From: Flavobacterium sp. 9
GTDB lineage: Bacteria > Bacteroidota > Bacteroidia > Flavobacteriales > Flavobacteriaceae
DNA length: 64,000 nt
Reading direction: 5' to 3'
Assembly: GCF_002754195.1 (NCBI RefSeq)
Contig: NZ_PEEU01000001.1
Coordinates: 2,914,001 to 2,978,000, forward strand
A program made the translations under genes and the position numbers. Position 1 is the first letter of the stretch, and every line of letters begins with the position of its first letter. The notes beneath the pieces were generated by a model. It was not told the DNA's origin, ran no database searches, and saw nothing but the letters and a program-made list of their open reading frames with translations. Below are positions 53,278 through 60,684 of this stretch, piece by piece.

Positions 53278-55338
53278 TTACCAGATTTTAACTCGTTTGT
53301 CTGGACTTACATACATTTTATCTCCGGCTTTAATTCCGAAAGCATCGTAAAATGCATCAACATTTTGAAGTGGTACATAAGCTCTGTACATTCCTGGAGA
53401 ATGCGGATCTGTTTTTACCTGATTTTTAATCGCTTCATCTCTTGATTTAGTTCTCCAAACCGTAGCCCAAGAAATAAAGAAACGTTGCTCAGGAGTAAAT
53501 CCGTCGATTAAAGCTGGTCTTCCGTGTGCTTTCAAATACAATTGTAAACCATCGAAAGCAGCATTTATTCCACCTAAATCACCAATGTTTTCACCTAAAG
53601 TAAATTTACCATCAACGTGAATTCCAGGTAAAGGCTCTAAAGCACTGTATTGATCTGCAAGAGCAGTTCCTAAAGCTGTAAATTGTTTCAAATCTTCAGC
53701 AGTCCACCAGTCAACAAGATTTCCGTCGGCATTGTAACGTGCTCCAGAATCATCAAAACCATGTGAAATCTCATGTCCGATTACAGCTCCAATTCCACCA
53801 TAATTTACAGCTTCGTCAGCTTGGTAATTATAGAATGGAGATTGTAGAATCGCCGCAGGGAAAACAATTTCGTTATAAGACGGGTTGTAATAAGCATTTA
53901 CAGTTTGTGGTGACATTCCCCACTCTGTTTTATCAACCGGTTTTTTCAATTTCTCGATATCTTCCTTAAAAGTCCATTTTGATAAATTGCGTACGTTCTC
54001 AAAATAACTTCCGCCTTCAGTAACACTTTTAATTTCAAGAGCCGAATAATCTTTCCATTTATCAGGATAACCTACTTTAATGGTAATTTTATTTAATTTC
54101 TCGATTGCCTTTGCTTTTGTTGCAGTTGACATCCAAGTTAGATTGTTAATACGGTTTTGGTAAGCCAAAATCACATTATGAATCATATCCAAAGCTTTTG
54201 TTTTTGCTTCAGCAGGAAATACTTTCTCTACATACAATTTACCAAGAGCTTCTCCAATTCCACGATTTACAACAGACAAAGCATTTTCTTCACGAGGTAA
54301 TTGTTTAATTGCTCCTCTTAAAGTTTTGCTGTAAAAGTCAAAATTTGCAGTTTCAATATCTGTAGTTAATTGTGATGTTGATCTGTTTAATAAAGTCCAT
54401 TTAAGGTATTCTTTCCACTGAGCAACTTTGTTTTCAGTAAGAATAACTTGTACAGCTTTCATATAACGTGGTTCTGTTACAATAACGCTGTCTAATTTTG
54501 CCAAACCAAGACCCGTAAAATAAGCATCCCACTTAATAGCCGGAGTTAATTTTTGAAGATCCGCAATTGTCATTGGGTTGTATTGCAAACGGCTGTCTCT
54601 GCTCTCAACACGGTCTAATCTTGGAGCTGATAAAGCAGTTTCTAAAGCTAGAATTTCAGCAGCACTTTGTTTTGCTTTTGCTGGAGTTTCTCCAATAAAC
54701 TGCATCATTCTTGCTACGTGAAGCTCATATTTTGCACGTTTTTCTTTAGAATCTTTATCGTCTGAAGTGTAGTAATCTTTATCAGACAATCCTAATCTGC
54801 TTGTACCAAGAGCTACAGAATTCTTAGAACTGTTTTTGTCATCGGCACCAATGTAGATTCCAAAGAAGTCATTTCCTCCTTCAGGTTCCATTTCAACCAA
54901 ATATTTTTGAAGATCTGCTACATTTTTGATCGCATCGATTTTCTTTAAATAAGGCTGAAGTGGCGCAACTCCTCTTTTGTTTCTTCCTACTGTATCTAAA
55001 ACAGTATTGAACAAATTCACTGCTTTACCTTGATCAGTGTTTGATTTATACTTTGGATTTTTTGAAGCATCCTTCAAAATTGCCATTGCATCTTTATCTG
55101 TTTTTTTGATTAGTTCGTTAAAACTTCCCCAAGTTGTTCTGTCACTTGGAATTTTAGTTTCGTCCAACCAGGTTCCGTTTACATATTGGAAGAAATCCTG
55201 GCTCGGGCTAATTTTCGTATTCATATACGAAACATTAATTCCCGGTTCTTTTGGAGCTGTGCTCTGAGCTTGAACTGCAGTAAAAGAAAGTATTGCAGAA
55301 AAAGCACAAAACAAGGGTTTAGTAATCTGTTTGTTCAT
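53278..55338 (-). CDS. pepO: M13 (neprilysin/PepO) family zinc endopeptidase
   Basis: 686 residues with a signal peptide (about 1-24, ending AVQAQ). The M13 N-terminal domain (about 40-425) is followed by the catalytic domain with HEISH at 522-526 and the Glu ligand in ENIGDLGGINAAF. The NAYYNPSYNEIVFPAAIL segment is the family's substrate-binding strand. It cleaves small peptides in the periplasm or at the surface. The gene is alone, with a strong terminator. Confidence 0.94.
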   Translation of the reverse strand: MNKQITKPLFCAFSAILSFTAVQAQSTAPKEPGINVSYMNTKISPSQDFFQYVNGTWLDETKIPSDRTTWGSFNELIKKTDKDAMAILKDASKNPKYKSNTDQGKAVNLFNTVLDTVGRNKRGVAPLQPYLKKIDAIKNVADLQKYLVEMEPEGGNDFFGIYIGADDKNSSKNSVALGTSRLGLSDKDYYTSDDKDSKEKRAKYELHVARMMQFIGETPAKAKQSAAEILALETALSAPRLDRVESRDSRLQYNPMTIADLQKLTPAIKWDAYFTGLGLAKLDSVIVTEPRYMKAVQVILTENKVAQWKEYLKWTLLNRSTSQLTTDIETANFDFYSKTLRGAIKQLPREENALSVVNRGIGEALGKLYVEKVFPAEAKTKALDMIHNVILAYQNRINNLTWMSTATKAKAIEKLNKITIKVGYPDKWKDYSALEIKSVTEGGSYFENVRNLSKWTFKEDIEKLKKPVDKTEWGMSPQTVNAYYNPSYNEIVFPAAILQSPFYNYQADEAVNYGGIGAVIGHEISHGFDDSGARYNADGNLVDWWTAEDLKQFTALGTALADQYSALEPLPGIHVDGKFTLGENIGDLGGINAAFDGLQLYLKAHGRPALIDGFTPEQRFFISWATVWRTKSRDEAIKNQVKTDPHSPGMYRAYVPLQNVDAFYDAFGIKAGDKMYVSPDKRVKIW

Positions 55339-55471
55339 TTTCGAGTGTGTTTTTTGTGTACATACAAACTTATTGTTAATATTCTAAAAAATATGTTAAA
55401 ATTCCGCAATAATATTCTCGCATTTTTGATGAAAATACATCATTGAAACCAGCTAATATTTTCATGAATAT

Positions 55472-56461
55472 ATGTTCGCGTTTTCCTTTTTAATTGGAAT
55501 TGTTTTTAGAATATTTGTTAAAAAAAATAACACCGTGAGAACTAGGATACAAATTGCCTTTTCAGGAAAAGTTGAAGCGATCGGACTTCCGATTCTAGCT
55601 TTATTTTGGGTTAGCTTTTTTTGGGGCACAACCTGGTTGGCTTCAAAAGAAGGAGTAAAACATATGCCGGCTTTGCAATTGGCAACAATTCGTCAGTTTT
55701 TAGGCGGAATCATGTACGTTGGTTATTTTATAATCAAAAAAGAACCTTGGCCAAAAGGCAAACAATGGAGCACAATTCTGATTTTGGCAATCTTGAATTT
55801 TTGCTGTAGTAATGGTTTAAGTACTTGGGGCGTAAAATATATCAGCAGCGGATTGGGCGCTATAATTGGTGCTATTTTCCCAATCTGGATTGTTATCATT
55901 TGCTTTTTTAAAGGTGAACGTATTGCAAAATTGGCGGTTACGGGACTTTTAATCTGCTTCGGCGGAATCTGCATAATTTTTGCGGATCATCTTGGTGATT
56001 TCCTGCGACCGGATTTTCAATTTGGAATTTTCTTGTCTGTTGCTTCAACTATAACTTGGGCTTTTGGAATTTTGCATACAAAGAAAAAAGCAGCAAGTTT
56101 CAATCCATATTTTAGTTTAGGATTGCAAATGTTGCTTTCGAGTTTTATCCTTTTCGGAATTACAGAAACTGCGGGAATGAATATCTCTTTGTCCGAAATT
56201 CCTTTAACTTCTTGGTGGGCAATTGGGTATCTGGTAATCATTGGTTCGATCTTGACTTTTATTGCTTTTATATATACGTTACAGCATCTTCCAACGGAAG
56301 TCAGTAGTATTTATGCTTACATGAACCCGATTGTTGCTATTATTCTAGCCTTTTTCATTTTCGGAGAACCGCTTACTCAATCAATTGTTATTGGAGTTGC
56401 GGTAACTTTGATGGGATTGTATTTGGTAAATAAGTCTATTCGAAAATCTAAATTGAAGTAG
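55472..56461 (+). CDS. EamA/DMT-family transporter
   Basis: Ten membrane helices in two EamA repeats are seen (for example LALFWVSFFWGTTWLASKEG and SSIYAYMNPIVAIILAFFIF). From ATG at 55472 the product is 329 residues, but the first 21 may be untranslated. A GTG at 55535 would start a protein of 308 residues, closer to the family length. DMT proteins export amino acids or metabolites, and the substrate is unknown. The gene stands alone. Confidence 0.82.
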   Translation: MFAFSFLIGIVFRIFVKKNNTVRTRIQIAFSGKVEAIGLPILALFWVSFFWGTTWLASKEGVKHMPALQLATIRQFLGGIMYVGYFIIKKEPWPKGKQWSTILILAILNFCCSNGLSTWGVKYISSGLGAIIGAIFPIWIVIICFFKGERIAKLAVTGLLICFGGICIIFADHLGDFLRPDFQFGIFLSVASTITWAFGILHTKKKAASFNPYFSLGLQMLLSSFILFGITETAGMNISLSEIPLTSWWAIGYLVIIGSILTFIAFIYTLQHLPTEVSSIYAYMNPIVAIILAFFIFGEPLTQSIVIGVAVTLMGLYLVNKSIRKSKLK

Positions 56462-56465
56462 TTTG

Positions 56466-56716
56466 CGAGATGGCACGCGGATGACACGGATTCGCTTTGC
56501 GAAAGCACGGATTTACACAGATTTTTTTATTGTATAACTTTATTAAATTGGCGATCTACTTTGAGGGTCTTCGACTTCGCTCAGACTGACAATAGAAACT
56601 TGAAAAAACTTTGCGTCTCTGCGTCTTTGCGAGATTAAAAAAAAGGTTTAAAAAAGAAAATCAGCTTTAATCCGCGTCTTCGCAAAGCGAATCCGTGTCA
56701 TCCGCGTGCCATCTCG
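56466..56716. repeat. Perfect 38-bp inverted repeat with nested repeats
   Basis: 56466-56503 and 56679-56716 are exact complements over 38 bp (the left arm starts CGAGATGGCACGCGGATGAC). The 175-bp interior holds TTCGACTTCGCTCAGACTGA (56568) and CTTTGCGTCTCTGCGTCTTT (about 56609), both seen in other gaps. This fills the gap between the EamA and SCO genes. Confidence 0.85.
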
Positions 56717-56803
56717 TAATCCAATCGTAAGAAAGCGATTTAAAATCACATCCAAATTCTGTTAAAAAGCGTTATAATTAAGGCTTTTAAAAACCTCTTT
56801 TCG

Positions 56804-56811
56804 TATTTTTG
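56804..56811 (+). promoter_or_regulatory. -7 element of the SCO gene
   Basis: TATTTTTG matches TAnnTTTG. A start point near 56818 lies after the in-frame ATG at 56809, so the Met at 56827 is favoured. Confidence 0.5.
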
Positions 56812-56826
56812 CGCCAAATTGCATTT

Positions 56827-57492
56827 ATGAAATCCCTTCTATATAAATACCGAAAATTCTTTATTGTTTTAATTGTATTTTCTGCTGTAACAATTTCCTT
56901 ATTTTATTCGGCTCTAAAGCCACAAAAAACATTACCAATTTACAATCCAGCCGATGTAAATCCTGAATTAGTAGATAGCACAATTCAATACAAAAGCAAA
57001 TACCACACAATTGCCGATTTTAAGTTTGTCAACCAAAACGGCGATACTATTACTCAGAAAAACTACGAAGGAAAGATTTATGTAGCTGATTTTTTCTTTA
57101 CGACTTGCGGATCAATTTGTCCAAAAATGTCAACCAATCTTGAAGAAGTTCAAAAAGCAATTTTAAACAATCCGAAGGTAATGTTGCTTTCACATACTGT
57201 TTTCCCAGAGGTTGACAGTATTCCGGTTCTTAAAGCATATGCAATAAAACATCATGTTGTAGACAGCAAATGGAATTTGGTTACAGGCGATAAAAAAGAG
57301 ATTTATACAATGGCCAGAAAATCTTATCTCGCGGTAAAATTAGGTCGACCAGATCAGTTGTACGATATGGTTCATACAGAGAATTTTGTTTTGGTAGATC
57401 AAAAAAGACGTGTTCGTGGTTTTTATGACGGAACAAATAAAGAAGAAATTAAACGTCTTATAGAAGACATCAATTTCTTGTGTCAAGAGTAA
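56827..57492 (+). CDS. SCO1/SenC family protein
   Basis: 221 residues from the Met of MKSLLYKYRKFF. One N-terminal membrane anchor (about 8-28) is followed by a thioredoxin-fold domain with the copper motif CxxxC in TTCGSICPKM and the distal His in DMVHTENFVL. SCO proteins deliver copper to the CuA site of cytochrome oxidase or reduce its thiols. No oxidase gene is in the window. It stands upstream of feoA with its own promoter. Confidence 0.9.
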   Translation: MKSLLYKYRKFFIVLIVFSAVTISLFYSALKPQKTLPIYNPADVNPELVDSTIQYKSKYHTIADFKFVNQNGDTITQKNYEGKIYVADFFFTTCGSICPKMSTNLEEVQKAILNNPKVMLLSHTVFPEVDSIPVLKAYAIKHHVVDSKWNLVTGDKKEIYTMARKSYLAVKLGRPDQLYDMVHTENFVLVDQKRRVRGFYDGTNKEEIKRLIEDINFLCQE

Positions 57493-57541
57493 AATCCCTT
57501 ATTTTTAGAAAGATTTAGCATTTACAAAAGTGTTAAATGCC

Positions 57542-57590
57542 TTGCAATAAAGAATAATTGTCTATTTTTGTAATCTAAATTCAATCTAAA
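57542..57590 (+). promoter_or_regulatory. feo promoter with repeated AATCTAAA half-sites
   Basis: TTG (57542), 18 nt, and TATTTTTG (57563-57570) form a Bacteroidota promoter. Just after it AATCTAAA occurs twice, 11 bp apart (57572 and 57583). The same octamer is half of the palindrome at 28482-28497, hinting at the same metal repressor. Confidence 0.55.
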
Positions 57591-57595
57591 TAAGC

Positions 57596-57835
57596 TTGCA
57601 AAATACAATCCATACCCTCAAAAAAGGCGAGAAAGCCATTATCAAAGATTTTGATATCGATTTGATTCCTTTAAAACTATTAGAGATGGGTTGTTTGCCG
57701 GGCAACTTAGTCCAATTGCTTCAAATTGCTCCTTTTGGAGATCCATTATATTTAGATATTAATGGCTCGCATGTGGCCATTCGTGTTGAAACTGCTCGTG
57801 AAATTGAAGTTGAACTTATCAAAACCAATTTGTAA
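57596..57835 (+). CDS. feoA: FeoA-family protein
   Basis: 79 residues, an SH3-like FeoA domain (LKKGEKAIIKDF, LEMGCLPGNLVQLLQ). The frame opens with TTG at 57596, 26 nt after the -7 box, and no ATG fits. FeoA supports FeoB in ferrous iron uptake at the cytosolic face of the inner membrane. Its stop overlaps the FeoB start by one base (TAATG), so translation is coupled. Confidence 0.92.
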   Translation: MQNTIHTLKKGEKAIIKDFDIDLIPLKLLEMGCLPGNLVQLLQIAPFGDPLYLDINGSHVAIRVETAREIEVELIKTNL

Positions 57836-59934
57836 TGAGCATTCAAAATATCAATGTCGCCCTTATCGGAAATCCAAATACCGGAAAAACGTCTGTTTTT
57901 AATCAACTTACAGGACTAAATCAACAAGTGGGGAATTATCCCGGAATTACTGTTGAGAAAAAAATGGGGTTCTGTAAATTACCACACAACATCAAAGCTA
58001 ACATTCTGGATTTACCGGGAACTTACAGCTTGAATGCCAGTTCTATGGACGAAAGTGTTGTAATCGAGCTTTTGCTGAATAAAAACGACAAATTATATCC
58101 TGATGTTGCAGTTGTGGTTACAGATGTTGAAAATCTGAAACGAAATCTACTGATTTATACTCAAATAAAAGACCTTGAAATTCCAACAATTTTAGTCATT
58201 AATATGTCTGATCGAATGGAAAGTAAAGGAATTACGCTTGATATTCCTTTTTTGGAAGAAAAACTAAAAACTAAAATTGCTTTAGTCAGTTCACGGAAAG
58301 GTTTAGGAATCGATCATTTGAAGGAATTAATTGTCTCTTACAAAACGATTCCGCATGAACCATGTTTGAATGCTTCGGTTATTGACGCTCAATATTTTGA
58401 AAAATTACAACATGCTTTTCCAAATCAATTATTGTACAAATTATGGTTGGTTATTACGCAAGATGTGAATTTTTCGAATTTAGATCGAAATGAAATCAGA
58501 AGCACTTTTACCAAATCACATTCCGAATTAAAGCGCTTACAGCAAAAAGAAACTATAAAACGCTATCAATTTATAAATGATGTTTTAAAGCAAGGTTTAC
58601 AGGTTGATGAATCAATGGCAAAAGACATCAGAGCCAAGCTTGATCGTGTTTTGACTCACAAAGTTTGGGGTTATGTAATTTTCTTAGCCATCTTATTTTT
58701 GATTTTCCAATCGATTTTTAGCTGGTCAACGATCCCAATGGATTTCATTGACAGCACTTTTGCCTCTTTAAGCAGTTGGACCGCTCAGGAATTACCAACC
58801 GGAATTCTAACGGATTTACTTTCGCAAGGAATTATTCCGGGAATTGGCGGAGTTATTATATTTATTCCGCAAATTGCTTTCTTGTTTCTGTTTATTTCTA
58901 TTCTTGAAGAAAGCGGTTATATGAGCCGTGTTGTCTTTTTGATGGATAAAATCATGCGCAAGTTTGGTCTTTCCGGAAAAAGCGTTGTGCCTTTAATTTC
59001 AGGAACTGCTTGTGCAATTCCGGCAATTATGGCAACAAGAAATATCGAAAACTGGAAAGAACGTTTAATCACAATTTTGGTTACTCCGTTTACAACGTGT
59101 TCTGCCAGATTACCGGTTTATACGATTATTATCTCTTTGGTAATACCGGATGAACGCCTTTTTGGAATATTAAATATGCAAGGATTAGCATTGATGTTAT
59201 TGTATCTTTTAGGTTTTGGAACTGCAATTCTTTCTGCTTATATCTTAAACAAAATACTAAAAATAAGCGCCAAAACATATTTCGTTGTTGAAATGCCAAG
59301 TTATAAACTTCCTCTTTTAAAGAATGTTGGAATTAATGTGGTCGAAAAAACGAAAGCGTTTGTTGTTGGAGCCGGTAAAATCATTTTGGCGATATCTGTT
59401 ATTCTTTGGTTCCTGGCTTCTTTTGGTCCCGGAGAAAATTTTAATGAAGCAGAAACTATTGTAAAAGAACGATTTGTAGACAAACCTCTAACCGAATTAG
59501 AATTCGAAAATGAAGTTGCTTCTCAAAAACTGGAAAACTCTTATATTGGAATCATGGGAAGAGTAATCGAACCTGCGATTGCACCATTAGGTTACGACTG
59601 GAAAATTGGAATTGCAATTATAAGTTCATTTGCTGCACGTGAGGTTTTCGTGGGAACTCTTGCTACGATCTACAGCGTTGGAAACAGTGATAATGAAGCA
59701 ACTATAAAAAGCAAAATGCAGGAAGAGATAAATCCGCAAACGGGTAAAAAGATCTTCAATTTTGCGTCTGGGATTTCATTGCTGCTTTTCTATGCTTTTG
59801 CGATGCAATGTGCGAGTACGCTCGCGATTACCAAAAAAGAAACCAACTCTTGGAAATGGCCGGCAATGCAACTTGTTCTTATGAGCGGACTTGCTTATTT
59901 TGTTGCGCTTATAACCTATCAACTTTTAAAATAA
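57835..59934 (+). CDS. feoB: Ferrous iron transporter FeoB
   Basis: 699 residues. The N-terminal G-domain has the P-loop GNPNTGKTS (12-20), the DLPGTYSL switch II and NMSD base motif. A helical GDI region and then a membrane part with Gate domains follow, with the conserved Cys of SGTACAIPAIMATR. It imports Fe2+ using GTP. The order feoA-feoB plus the small Cys-rich gene just downstream (59941) gives a complete Feo system. Confidence 0.96.
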   Translation: MSIQNINVALIGNPNTGKTSVFNQLTGLNQQVGNYPGITVEKKMGFCKLPHNIKANILDLPGTYSLNASSMDESVVIELLLNKNDKLYPDVAVVVTDVENLKRNLLIYTQIKDLEIPTILVINMSDRMESKGITLDIPFLEEKLKTKIALVSSRKGLGIDHLKELIVSYKTIPHEPCLNASVIDAQYFEKLQHAFPNQLLYKLWLVITQDVNFSNLDRNEIRSTFTKSHSELKRLQQKETIKRYQFINDVLKQGLQVDESMAKDIRAKLDRVLTHKVWGYVIFLAILFLIFQSIFSWSTIPMDFIDSTFASLSSWTAQELPTGILTDLLSQGIIPGIGGVIIFIPQIAFLFLFISILEESGYMSRVVFLMDKIMRKFGLSGKSVVPLISGTACAIPAIMATRNIENWKERLITILVTPFTTCSARLPVYTIIISLVIPDERLFGILNMQGLALMLLYLLGFGTAILSAYILNKILKISAKTYFVVEMPSYKLPLLKNVGINVVEKTKAFVVGAGKIILAISVILWFLASFGPGENFNEAETIVKERFVDKPLTELEFENEVASQKLENSYIGIMGRVIEPAIAPLGYDWKIGIAIISSFAAREVFVGTLATIYSVGNSDNEATIKSKMQEEINPQTGKKIFNFASGISLLLFYAFAMQCASTLAITKKETNSWKWPAMQLVLMSGLAYFVALITYQLLK

Positions 59935-59940
59935 ACAATC

Positions 59941-60063
59941 ATGGTACAAGAAATTATTGCCTTTGCTATATTATTTATTGCCGTTGGATTTTTAATCAAA
60001 AAGTTCTTCTGGAAATCTAAAAAGAAGAAAGATTGCGGCGATGGAAATTGTGGGTGTTCGTAG
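59941..60063 (+). CDS. FeoB-associated Cys-rich membrane protein
   Basis: 40 residues. One membrane helix (about 4-19), a Lys-rich stretch (KKFFWKSKKKK) and a Cys-rich end (DCGDGNCGCS). It begins 6 nt after the feoB stop codon. This matches the small FeoB-associated Cys-rich family found after feoB in many bacteria, perhaps the FeoC equivalent. Three Cys could bind iron or an Fe-S cluster, but the role is not proven. Confidence 0.82.
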   Translation: MVQEIIAFAILFIAVGFLIKKFFWKSKKKKDCGDGNCGCS

Positions 60064-60067
60064 GAGA

Positions 60068-60275
60068 AAGGTACTAAGGTTCTGAGATTCTAAGGGACTA
60101 AGATGCTTGATTTTTTAAATATTAAATGGAATAAATTCCATTATTGTGATTCTCATTCTTCTTCAACGGATTAAAATCCGTTGCTACAAAATAAATCGTT
60201 CCTCCGGAACTTTACTCAGAAAAGCTTTAATCTTCAATTATATTATAGGGATGGATTTTTATCCGTCCTTTTTTT
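60068..60275. repeat. Intergenic repeats after the feo operon
   Basis: 60068-60102 holds GTACTAAGGTTCTGAGATTC. 60163-60222 is an inverted copy of the 34425 and 45822 repeats, with GTTCCTCCGGAAC (60198-60210) and CAACGGATTAAAATCCGTTG. 60249-60271 contains GGATGGATTTTTATCCGTCC and a T run, a likely terminator. No gene is seen in 60064-60440. Confidence 0.65.
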
Positions 60276-60445
60276 ATGCGTCAATTTTATGTTTTAATAT
60301 CTAATTTGGTAAAACCATTATTGTAAACAATAGACTAAAATTGGTTATTGCCGAAAGAACGTTTCTCTAAGTTTTACAAAAGAACTCTTGACTTATTTTG
60401 ATATAAAAATAGCCTCTACAGGTATTTCAAACGCGATATAACGGA

Positions 60446-60453
60446 TAATTTTG
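60446..60453 (+). promoter_or_regulatory. -7 element before a small ORF
   Basis: TAATTTTG matches TAnnTTTG and lies 22 nt before the ATG at 60476. No -33 TTG at the ideal distance was seen. Confidence 0.4.
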
Positions 60454-60475
60454 GAAAACTTTAAAATCCAAAAAA

Positions 60476-60586
60476 ATGCCGCAATTCGAAAAAATGGAGA
60501 TAATCCGCGACAACAGAGTATCACGCTTATTATGGTTTATGTTAGGCTTCTTATCTGCCTCAATCATTTTTTATTTCTATGCGTGA
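60476..60586 (+). CDS. Putative 36-residue single-helix membrane protein
   Basis: The frame encodes MPQFEKMEIIRDNRVSRLLW followed by a hydrophobic helix (FMLGFLSASIIFYFYA). A charged N-terminus and one membrane segment give it the look of a real small protein. A -7 box precedes it at a suitable distance, and codon use resembles that of the neighbours. No family recognised, and no homology evidence is available. Confidence 0.45.
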   Translation: MPQFEKMEIIRDNRVSRLLWFMLGFLSASIIFYFYA

Positions 60587-60616
60587 AATAATTAAATTCA
60601 AGATCTTCCTTAAAAA

Positions 60617-60660
60617 AATTTAACGCCTTAATCCTGAAGCTTCAGAATTAAGGCGTTAAA
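60617..60660 (-). terminator. Terminator of the 60.7 kb TonB receptor gene
   Basis: AACGCCTTAAT and ATTAAGGCGTT pair, with the inner palindrome CTGAAGCTTCAG, and a run of T follows on the minus strand. Confidence 0.85.
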
Positions 60661-60684
60661 AGGAAAAATTATAATTCAGCGCTT

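Noticed and set aside
55472..55534. First 21 codons of the EamA transporter as a separate signal
   Set aside because: No cleavage site; more likely an untranslated stretch before the GTG at 55535, or a plain N-terminal extension.
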